Positions 1-6,783 of a DNA stretch of 64,000 bases are shown piece after piece. The DNA is from an uncultured Lachnospiraceae bacterium (GTDB lineage: Bacteria; Bacillota; Clostridia; Lachnospirales; Lachnospiraceae): contig CAMJHQ010000010.1 of NCBI GenBank assembly GCA_946405625.1, positions 1 through 64,000 of the forward strand. The letters are read 5' to 3'. A program made the translations under genes and the position numbers. Numbering within the stretch: position 1 is the stretch's first letter; every line of letters starts with the position of its first letter. A model generated the notes under the pieces. The model saw only the letters and a program-made list of their open reading frames with translations, searched no databases and was not told the origin of the DNA.

Positions 1-194
1 ATTAGATCTCTTGAATCTTGATGATCACATATACTAGAAGAGTCTGATGATGTATGTTTGTATATGGGGGCAGAACTTTGGTTGACACTTACGTTTTACC
101 TTCTGGAATGGTTTGCTGGAGTATGTTCATATATACAGGCAGAATCTCCGCATGCTCTTGATATGCCTTGAATGTGCTGTTATATATAAAACTA

Positions 195-264
195 GGGCTG
201 AAATCTCATCAACGAGCCTTCAGCCCCAATCATTATCATAGAAGTCAGTGTTACAGACTTCTAT
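195..264 (-). terminator. Two consecutive hairpins downstream of the JAMM-toxin/immunity pair
   Basis: Two inverted repeats follow the last gene of the accessory cluster. ATAGAAGTC (238-246) pairs with GACTTCTAT (256-264), and GGGCTGAA (195-202) pairs with TTCAGCCC (219-226). Neither has a strong U tract on the minus strand, so termination is inferred from position. The rest of 1-194 shows no gene I can support. Confidence 0.4.
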
Positions 265-274
265 TTACACACTT

Positions 275-508
275 CTAGTTAATACCACTTATTGAATTCT
301 GAAGTTCCGTAATACTAGAATAAGTTTTATTACCCGCAACTAACATTCTATTAATAATTTCATCGACCAACTCATCATCCTCTATAAGGTAAAACATAAT
401 TGTATTACCATCCAAAAAAATAATACTTTTACCGATTTCGTCATGTAATAAAACATATCTTTCTTTATCTTCTTCCCAAATATAGGAGTAATTATTTATA
501 TCTTTCAT
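275..508 (-). CDS. Small acidic hypothetical protein, candidate immunity partner of the JAMM-type toxin
   Basis: A 77-residue acidic protein of no family I recognise. It has no signal peptide or membrane segment, so it should be cytosolic. Its ATG is preceded by GGAG at good spacing, and that GGAG lies inside the last codons of the upstream gene (511-1152). The two genes are two bases apart and almost certainly translationally coupled. A tiny cytosolic protein directly after a secreted toxin-like protein is the usual layout of polymorphic-toxin immunity genes, so an immunity role is the best guess. The assignment rests on context only; it could also be an unrelated small protein. Confidence 0.45.
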   Translation of the reverse strand: MKDINNYSYIWEEDKERYVLLHDEIGKSIIFLDGNTIMFYLIEDDELVDEIINRMLVAGNKTYSSITELQNSISGIN

Positions 509-510
509 TT

Positions 511-1152
511 TTAATCTCCGATCAATCCATTTATATTGAACCTAATATTATTCCCTCCGATAGGTATAATCTCAGAAGAACGTTGTTGCGATCCTATCTG
601 TTGATATCTTCCCAGTAAAACCTTGTCTTGAGTGCTTGGATAAGCCGTACCACCTGGATGTGTATGATTAATCAGCATAATATCATCACTTATGGGAACA
701 TTAACAGAATTAATTGTACCAGAGTACAAATAATATTGCCCGCCACCGCCATTTATTCCATGTCCATATTTATACACTTGCGCAAACTCCACTCCGTATT
801 CTTGCGTTAGAAATGTCATTTCCGCCGTAGTCAATCTTCTAGGTATTTCAATTCCACCACTTCCAGGAAGATTATATACATCCATTACTGGTGTACCATC
901 TGACAAATACCTAGGAAATAATCCTTCGGATAGAGTACCACTTCCACCCTTGACAGAGAGTCTTTGACTTATGGTTATACAAGTATCCACCTCTTGCCTA
1001 TCATAACCACTGCTTGCTGATACCCCTATCGAAAAATTGAGTATTAGAAACAGACTGACGACCATCATCAGCAGATACTTCAATATTCCCTTATTCTTGA
1101 TGACAGCCACCTCCAGTCTCTGTAATACTTTCAGCCACTGCCATTCTATCAC
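511..1152 (-). CDS. Secreted JAMM/JAB-type metalloprotease-fold (toxin-like) protein
   Basis: The reading frame opens at a GTG and encodes 213 residues. Residues about 25-46 are a hydrophobic signal peptide ending near ASA-S. The C-terminal half carries an exact JAMM zinc signature: H163-x-H165, seven residues, S173, two residues, D176. The required upstream glutamate is probably E111 or E122. In known families this motif marks isopeptidases and JAB-like polymorphic toxins. The tiny partner gene downstream and the giant Rhs toxin locus nearby favour a toxin module. The start is uncertain: a good GGAGG sits eight bases before an ATC codon at the natural signal-peptide start, and the GTG start has no clear Shine-Dalgarno. 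The IS110 copy ends only 66 bases upstream. Confidence 0.6.
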   Translation of the reverse strand: MIEWQWLKVLQRLEVAVIKNKGILKYLLMMVVSLFLILNFSIGVSASSGYDRQEVDTCITISQRLSVKGGSGTLSEGLFPRYLSDGTPVMDVYNLPGSGGIEIPRRLTTAEMTFLTQEYGVEFAQVYKYGHGINGGGGQYYLYSGTINSVNVPISDDIMLINHTHPGGTAYPSTQDKVLLGRYQQIGSQQRSSEIIPIGGNNIRFNINGLIGD

Positions 1153-1217
1153 AGCAAATTAGATACCGCTATACTTCTACGACATATACTTCAAAAAGTT
1201 TAACTAATCTCCAATTC

Positions 1218-2507
1218 CTAAGATGCTTCTTTCGTTACATCACAGGAATCTGACACCTTATCTTCCTTACCTTCAAGAACTTCTGGCATTAAATAAGCTG
1301 TCTTATTCTTAAGCAAGGAATATATGACCTTGACCAGTTTTCTTGATATACATATCAGAGCCTGCTTCGGATTCTTACCTTCCAACAGCTTCTGCTCATA
1401 ATAGTTTCTAAAATATGGATTCCTCGGCTTACCACTCGGAGATATTTGTATCTGCTGTACCGCCAGATAATAAATGGTGGCTTGTAGTCTGCGGTTTCCT
1501 TGCTTTGTTGCATAATCCTTATTCTTACCAGCAGAACCATACGGCATCGGTGCAATGCCAGCATACTGAGCTAACTTCTCCGAACTCTTGAACCGCCTCA
1601 CATCACCTATCTCAGCTATTAGTTTCATGGACATGATTATCTTCATACCTGGCATAGTTGCAAGAGTAAGTCTAAGCTCCTTATATAATCTTTCCAATTC
1701 CGAATCAATCTCCGCAAGCATCATATCTGAATGCTGAATATCAGATATGATACCCCTTGTAACTATGTCTCTGGAATCCTGATACTCGCACAGCTTTGAT
1801 GTATCTCCCGATACTATATCATAGATATTCTGACATACCTTTGTAGAACACTTGTTATGACTGATAGGTAACAGCTCTTCTCTGATATCACCAGCCGATA
1901 CTCCAATCAAATACTTCCGAGATGGATATGTTTCGAAAAAATGAAGTGCTGTCGGTCTGGATATATCTTGAAAGAACTCTTTATAATAAGGATATGCCCT
2001 ATGCAGTTGTTCATGTAACTGATTTACCAATCTCACACGCTGATTCATTATCGTATCTCTGCGATGTACCAACTGCTGAATCGACCAATATTCATCCAAA
2101 GGACAGGCATCTGGCAGTTTTACGAATTCATGTATACCTGCCATAGCGATTGCTCTCGCATCGTCCTCATCTGACTTGCGATACATGGCTCTATGCTTCG
2201 CTTGTCGATTAGATAATGCAGGATTGACATCTTTAACAATATAGCCTTTATCTATAAGCCATACAGCCAATGCTCTACCATATCCATAGGCATTTTCAAG
2301 ACAATAGAAAGCCTCTGTATCTACCCCTTGTGACAGCTTTATCTTCTGAATACACTTCTTTACTTTGCGTTCCAACTTTGAAAAATCTGTTGGAACATTC
2401 TCAAATGTAATAGTACCCAACTCTTTACCACAGCTATCTAATACCATAGCTGTATGAGTCAGCTTGTGCAGGTCAATACCTACATAAATAAAATCTTGTA
2501 ATCTCAT
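1218..2507 (-). CDS. IS110-family transposase (DEDD/serine recombinase)
   Basis: A full-length 429-residue IS110-type transposase. The N-terminal RuvC-like DEDD domain shows D12 in GIDLHK, E71 in CLENAYG, and D113/D116 in KSDEDDARA. The C-terminal Transposase_20 domain contains the PGM-K-I-M...IGDVRRF segment and the GSAGKNKDYATKQGNRR region, where the IS110 catalytic serine resides. The ATG follows GGAGG at a spacing of 11. No frameshift or stop is visible, so it may be active. IS110 elements move by an RNA-guided mechanism, and their non-coding end carries the bridge RNA; see the 2508-2690 entry. Confidence 0.93.
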   Translation of the reverse strand: MRLQDFIYVGIDLHKLTHTAMVLDSCGKELGTITFENVPTDFSKLERKVKKCIQKIKLSQGVDTEAFYCLENAYGYGRALAVWLIDKGYIVKDVNPALSNRQAKHRAMYRKSDEDDARAIAMAGIHEFVKLPDACPLDEYWSIQQLVHRRDTIMNQRVRLVNQLHEQLHRAYPYYKEFFQDISRPTALHFFETYPSRKYLIGVSAGDIREELLPISHNKCSTKVCQNIYDIVSGDTSKLCEYQDSRDIVTRGIISDIQHSDMMLAEIDSELERLYKELRLTLATMPGMKIIMSMKLIAEIGDVRRFKSSEKLAQYAGIAPMPYGSAGKNKDYATKQGNRRLQATIYYLAVQQIQISPSGKPRNPYFRNYYEQKLLEGKNPKQALICISRKLVKVIYSLLKNKTAYLMPEVLEGKEDKVSDSCDVTKEAS

Positions 2508-2690
2508 AATAAAAGAAACCTCCTTAACGAAAAACTGAAAGCCTCAACTGTTAAGTCGTGAACAGGATTTATGCATAGCAACCTAATCCGACAAGGGTGG
2601 AAAATTCATATATTTCTTGTCGGTCTCAAAGTGTCTGATACAGAACAGCACCGCCGACTTTGCAGGAGAAAACACCCCACACATGAATGC
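2508..2690 (-). ncRNA. Candidate IS110 bridge RNA region
   Basis: Non-coding sequence immediately upstream of the IS110 transposase, where the bridge RNA is encoded in IS110-group elements. On the minus strand it contains a stem CCGACAAG / CTTGTCGG enclosing a loop of about 20 bases, and a second stem CTTAAC / GTTAAG just before the ribosome binding site. Loop-bearing stems of this type are expected for target- and donor-binding loops. No covariation or expression evidence is available, and guide bases cannot be assigned without knowing the exact element ends and the empty site. Confidence 0.4.
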
Positions 2691-3118
2691 AGGTAACTAC
2701 CAAAGACTTACGAACCGCTTTGAAAGTTGTCGTGTATGTTAACTCTGGTTCAGACGCTATTCAAGTCATTCTTCAAATTTATCCAGAGTTAATACGAAAA
2801 TCATTTTCAACAATCATTATACCAAACGCACTTTTTCACACATACCTCACAGAAGCCTTATTTCATGCACTTTGTGAGCGATTCAGAAGCCCAAATTTGA
2901 CGATTACAGATGGGGATGGAGTAATTCGACAGGTTAATAGAAAACAGAGCAGATACGAGGTCGTGTCAAGCACTTTTTTCAAAATATTTGCAGGATTCCG
3001 ACCACATCACAAAAACAAACTACCCCAGAGCAAAGAAAAAGCTGTAGTTACCTGTCATATAACAAGTAGCCTACAGCCTTTTCACTCTATCTTATATTTT
3101 CAATTCGATATTACATAA
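2687..3118 (+). other. Region between IS110 and the integrase; no gene supported
   Basis: A 143-codon open frame on the plus strand spans this stretch. It has no Shine-Dalgarno before its ATG and no family resemblance, and it ends shortly before a convergent gene, so I do not call it a gene. The stretch contains an 11-base perfect inverted repeat, CAGGTAACTAC (2690-2700) / GTAGTTACCTG (3044-3054). A short stem GCTGTAG / CTACAGC (around 3041-3079) overlaps its right arm. It may be a remnant of another element or a structured non-coding segment. Confidence 0.3.
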
Positions 3119-3175
3119 ACGATTATCATGCACTTATAAAATTGACAGCAAGCCTTCCACCTCTATCACTGATAT

Positions 3176-3754
3176 TTACCCCAGACACACGCTCTTAAGT
3201 ATGACCTCTTCCATCTCCTTAGTTCCGATACCGATATATTTCTGCGTGGTATCCAGACTGGAATGCTGCAGAAGGTTTCTTACAAGCTCTATATTATAAT
3301 CACTATTGATATAGGCATTCGTTGCAAATGCCTTACGAAAAGAATGTGTACCGATTCCATCAAGTCCCAGATACTCACAGGTTATCTTTAATAGCTTTGA
3401 TACCACTCGCTCCGATATCGGAAATAGCTTCTGTGTAGGTAGAATATTATGAGCATTGGCATATTCCTGGATAAAGAGATACACATCTATGGGAATCGTA
3501 TATCCTCTATGCTTGCCAGTCTTCTGCTCTGTGATATCAAAGCAGTACCTTTTGCCATCTTTCACAAGATTACACATACGAAGTTCCAACACATCACCGA
3601 TGCGGATGCCGAGATTGTACTCTATAGTTAAAACTGTAGCTATCCTCTTGTTAGGCTGTCTTGCTACCCCATCATTATCTGTAAACCCTGTTCTGATCGT
3701 ACTGACAATCAGCTTGAATGTATCTTCATCAATACACCTTGAACGCTTATTCAT
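3176..3754 (-). CDS. Tyrosine recombinase (phage-type integrase), short form
   Basis: A compact site-specific recombinase with a complete catalytic set. Counting from the upstream TTG at 3775, the residues are R58 (LGIRIGD), K85, H144 and R147 (THSFRK), H171 and nucleophile Y180. The chosen ATG at 3754 follows GGTGAG and gives 192 residues; the TTG start would add seven. It consists of little more than the catalytic domain, lacking most of the N-terminal arm- or core-binding domain of larger integrases. Short integrases of this type occur in integrated plasmids and in gene-inversion or resolution systems. With the HUH Rep gene about 1 kb away it probably belongs to one small integrated element. 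Confidence 0.85.
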   Translation of the reverse strand: MNKRSRCIDEDTFKLIVSTIRTGFTDNDGVARQPNKRIATVLTIEYNLGIRIGDVLELRMCNLVKDGKRYCFDITEQKTGKHRGYTIPIDVYLFIQEYANAHNILPTQKLFPISERVVSKLLKITCEYLGLDGIGTHSFRKAFATNAYINSDYNIELVRNLLQHSSLDTTQKYIGIGTKEMEEVILKSVCLG

Positions 3755-3775
3755 TATTCTCACCAATCCTTTCAA

Positions 3776-4712
3776 TCTCGCATATAAATTTCAATAGATA
3801 TATCTGTCGGAATCATGACCGTAACTGGAGCATTCAAAAATGGATGTCTTGCAACAGTTCCTATAACAAGGATTTCAAGTTCCTATGTTTTACAATCAAA
3901 ATCAGAAAAGCCAGTAAATAAAGGATAGTTCCAATAATAACCATTATAGGCTCTCTGGTATCAGAAAACTTTGAAATGCCTATCATAACTAACCCGACAG
4001 AGAGATTAAAACAAAATCAGTGATACTGAATACACCTTAAGTATTGAAAGAATTCCTTAAAACAGCAGGAAGATATGAAAAGAGATTTTGACTACAGATA
4101 AATTTTTTATAATCATACTTCGCCCATTTATTATTTTCGGAACAACACAAAATAAAAGGATTTTTCCAATAAAATGCCTTGATTATAAAATCATGATGTG
4201 TAATTCAGCAAAAAACAAATCATATAATGCATCATATGATACCCCTATGAATCAGAAACAAATCAAATAATGCAATAAGTTCTACAGCCAGAGTTCCTAT
4301 ATCAGAATCCAAATCTCCAAAGCTTCATCAAAACTCAAAACAGATTAAGTCAGAGAATATCAATATCAGCTTAAAACAAAAGAAAGCTAATATTACAACA
4401 ATTAAAGTAATACTCATAACAGTATCAGCTTATATGACTTCAAAGGAAGTAGAAATGAAAACAGCTTCAGTTATTATGAAAACAGCTACTGAAAGCATGC
4501 AATCAAAACAATTACAATCTTAGCTACACCAGCAATTACAACTACTCTCACCCTCAGACGTCTTCCATTTTTAAAAAATTTCTCACCGCTACAACTGACC
4601 GAAAATACTATTGATGTAAACGACGGATATTATATAGCAGAAAGAATATCGGTTGTGATAACTTAGGAAAATCTTCACTTTAGATTCAAATTATCAGTAT
4701 TCCAATACTGTT
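3776..4712. other. AT-rich intergenic region of the putative integrated replicon
   Basis: About 940 bases without a supported gene, rich in A/T. One plus-strand frame stays open from about 4252 to the TAG at 4521-4523 but offers only late ATGs. The better one, at 4455, has GGAAG upstream and would encode a 22-residue peptide; I do not call it. The region also holds the left copy of the CTAC-(T/C)-CTCACCCTCA repeat (4542-4556). Plausible roles are a replication origin, a recombination site or a degraded gene. Confidence 0.35.
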
Positions 4713-5906
4713 CTAAGTTATAACTTTTTTAGCTCCGAATATTTTCAAAATCTCAGGTACATCCGCATCCATTGGTCTGATATTTGATTCATCTGGCACA
4801 GTTCCACTTAGTCCACGCTTACAGACTTCCTTGATTTTCCACAATGGGTCTATTGGCTTAACAGGCTTATCTTGCACTTTTGCTTTATCAGTCTTTCTCC
4901 AATATCTGCCAGAACCAGTACCCTTTCTTTGATAATACCGCTTATCAACAATATTGCCCTTTTCTTTATCGCCGATTATAAAGGACTGTCTGAAAGACAA
5001 ATAATAATTCTTAAGCTTATCCTTGATATCCTTATTCGAAAGATACTCTACTGTAGGTCTTTTCATTCCTCGACTACAAGAGTATAAAGGCATACCTGTT
5101 GGATAATATTTGAGTCTTTCTCCTTTGATAAATTTTTTATTTACTCCACCTACATTCTTTGTAACTATATCTGCGTTAGATACCCCTTCTTTTGATTTTT
5201 CAAGCTGTTCTCTCTCATACTCCGACAGAATATCAAAGCTTATATCCGCAGAATCATCACTGTTATTATCATCTACATATTCTACATCCGAAAGATATGC
5301 TCGGAAATATAGAGCAAGCGTATCTGCATCAAAAACCTTATGAGTATCTGTCATACCATAACCCCATATATCAGCAATATCCTGATTGCTGATATAAGGA
5401 GCTTTTGAATCAAATATCAGAATCAGATGAATATGCCACGCATTACCATGATTCTCGCCTTGCGGCTCGGCTACTGCGATAAATTTGAAATCAGACTTTG
5501 ACTCTGGTAGCTTCTGTTTCTTCAGATAACTGCGGAGCTTACGCAGGAATGCTTTGTTGTCTTTGAACACTCTTTTGCAGTCGGTCATTTCTTCTTGATA
5601 AGTAAGTGTTATCCACTTACAGTTTGCAGGATTGGTTGCATTGCACCGAATCAAATCCATAAGAGAGTTTATGCTCTTCCGAACACTTTTCGGTGACTGA
5701 AAACGGTTTTTTGAATGATTACGCTTTCTCACCTCGCCTGTCGATAAATCCACGAACTCATCCTTGGAAAGATTTTTAATCGGACACTTTTTGTTTTTGC
5801 CAGCAGAAAAAGTAACCTGTGCTGTGTTACCTGCCAACTTAAGCGATACTTCGGCATTCTGAGCGATATAAAGCTGATTTGAATTAATAGAACGAATTTT
5901 GGTCAT
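4713..5906 (-). CDS. HUH-superfamily rolling-circle replication initiator (Rep)
   Basis: A 397-residue Rep-like endonuclease. Its HUH metal-binding motif is H157-I-H159 in AWHIHLILIF, preceded by the strand VAEPQGENHG that is typical of Rep proteins. Candidate nucleophile tyrosines follow at about residues 200 and 204 (ALYFRAYL). Such proteins nick one strand at the double-strand origin to start rolling-circle replication of plasmids, phages or integrated elements. The C-terminus is basic and unassigned. The ATG has GGAG nine bases upstream, but that GGAG lies in the arm of a strong hairpin (5914-5945), suggesting translational or operator control. The neighbouring tyrosine recombinase supports an integrated mobile element. 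Confidence 0.8.
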   Translation of the reverse strand: MTKIRSINSNQLYIAQNAEVSLKLAGNTAQVTFSAGKNKKCPIKNLSKDEFVDLSTGEVRKRNHSKNRFQSPKSVRKSINSLMDLIRCNATNPANCKWITLTYQEEMTDCKRVFKDNKAFLRKLRSYLKKQKLPESKSDFKFIAVAEPQGENHGNAWHIHLILIFDSKAPYISNQDIADIWGYGMTDTHKVFDADTLALYFRAYLSDVEYVDDNNSDDSADISFDILSEYEREQLEKSKEGVSNADIVTKNVGGVNKKFIKGERLKYYPTGMPLYSCSRGMKRPTVEYLSNKDIKDKLKNYYLSFRQSFIIGDKEKGNIVDKRYYQRKGTGSGRYWRKTDKAKVQDKPVKPIDPLWKIKEVCKRGLSGTVPDESNIRPMDADVPEILKIFGAKKVIT

Positions 5907-5913
5907 AAGAAAA

Positions 5914-5945
5914 CACTCCTAACAAAAATAATTTTGTTAAGAGTG
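5914..5945 (-). promoter_or_regulatory. Hairpin enclosing the rep Shine-Dalgarno
   Basis: CACTC-c-TAACAAAA (5914-5927) and TTTTGTTA-a-GAGTG (5932-5945) form 13 base pairs with one internal mismatch around a four-base loop. Read on the minus strand, the downstream arm contains the GGAG that serves the rep ATG at 5906. Folding would hide it. The palindrome could also be a Rep or repressor binding site. The rest of 5946-6185 shows no gene. Confidence 0.5.
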
Positions 5946-6185
5946 CTTTCATATCAGCTTATTAGAACTAAACTTTAAATTGTCTTTCAATAATTTTCTA
6001 AAGTATTCCTGACTTGGGCTAAAACCGCTATATCTTGCTCGTTACTACCGCAACTCGCTACCCTCACCCTCATCGACTATTATTAGCACAGCTAACAGGC
6101 GATTCGGGTTCGGGATGGTGGTTAGATTTAGTTTAGTTGGCCTAGAGAGGGGAGAGGTTGGTGGTGCTAAAGTATTGATATATCA

Positions 6186-6782
6186 TTAAATATATTTCAG
6201 AGCTAAATCTGAACTTAGATTTATTCCATTTTCATTACATATCTCATACCAATTGTAAACATCAGCAAAATGAATTTTATCCCATTTTTCATACAATTCA
6301 TTAATTGAATTGGCAATTTTTATACCAAAAACACCTACATCTTCCCAATAGTTGTAAATCTTACTTTCAGAATAGTCGTATATCTCATGATCATAAAACC
6401 TAATACTTCCATCTCTTTTATCAAAACAAAATGCATCCCCAGTAGCAAAATTAAATAGAGGATACCAATTTATTATCGATTGATATACCTTTAAATCATC
6501 AAGTTCTATATTATATATATCTTCCATAATTCCCACAATTTCTGCATGTTCTTTCTCTAAATCTATATACGGGACAAAATTAATTTCCCCCAAATACTTC
6601 CCCTCATCGAACCATACTAAATTGAATTTTTTATAATGTTCATAAATATATTTTACATTCTCATTAACACCTATTCCTAGAATGTTATCTATTTTGATAT
6701 TATACATTTCCTGATTACAACAACTTAGTTCATATCTTTTTTCCAAATATGATTTCAACATTTCAAAATAATTGTATTGCAA
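6186..6782 (-). CDS. SUKH-family (SMI1/KNR4) immunity protein of the Rhs toxin
   Basis: Predicted 198-residue cytosolic protein with the SUKH core: an acidic helical N-terminus, then FATGDAFCFD, a strand-turn-strand with DHEIYDYSES, and a terminal helix of the type NSINELYEKW. SUKH proteins neutralise nuclease toxins of polymorphic-toxin systems by direct binding. I place the start at the TTG at 6782: the sequence AAAGGAGG lies eight bases upstream and overlaps the last codons of the toxin gene, whose stop ends one base earlier. Longer starts inside the toxin gene lack such a site. The one-base gap means co-translation with the toxin. Specificity for the HNH tip is inferred from adjacency. 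Confidence 0.82.
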   Translation of the reverse strand: MQYNYFEMLKSYLEKRYELSCCNQEMYNIKIDNILGIGVNENVKYIYEHYKKFNLVWFDEGKYLGEINFVPYIDLEKEHAEIVGIMEDIYNIELDDLKVYQSIINWYPLFNFATGDAFCFDKRDGSIRFYDHEIYDYSESKIYNYWEDVGVFGIKIANSINELYEKWDKIHFADVYNWYEICNENGINLSSDLALKYI

Positions 6783-6783
6783 T

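Larger units (their letters stand above)
1160..2690 (-). mobile_element. IS110-family insertion sequence (ends approximate)
   Basis: Intact transposase gene plus about 180 bases of non-coding DNA on its 5' side and about 60 bases on its 3' side. IS110 elements typically lack terminal inverted repeats and target duplications, so the ends cannot be set from the sequence alone. The stated limits assume a bridge-RNA-bearing left end reaching to about 2690 and a short right end just before the JAMM gene. Confidence 0.6.
4542..6072. repeat. 15-base direct repeat pair flanking rep
   Basis: CTACTCTCACCCTCA at 4542-4556 and CTACCCTCACCCTCA at 6058-6072 match at 14 of 15 positions and lie on either side of the rep gene in the same orientation. 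They could be attachment-site remnants, origin sequences, or chance similarity of a pyrimidine-rich stretch. Confidence 0.3.
3176..6180 (-). mobile_element. Probable small integrated replicon (integrase plus HUH Rep)
   Basis: A tyrosine recombinase and an HUH-type replication initiator are transcribed in the same direction and separated by AT-rich DNA. The pair is flanked by toxin-type modules (Rhs/SUKH on one side, IS110 and JAMM toxin on the other). This is the gene content of a minimal integrative plasmid or mobilizable element. No relaxase, coupling ATPase or conjugation gene is present. Boundaries are not established; a near-perfect 15-base direct repeat at 4542-4556 and 6058-6072 is the only candidate repeat pair I found. 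Confidence 0.45.

Noticed and set aside
2687-3118. Plus-strand open frame of 143 codons
   Set aside because: No ribosome binding site, no family resemblance, and it overlaps the IS end and an inverted repeat.
6080-6130. A short stretch resembling 5S rRNA (GTTCGGGATGG)
   Set aside because: Only about 11 bases match; the surrounding sequence does not fold or align as 5S rRNA, and no other rRNA gene is near.
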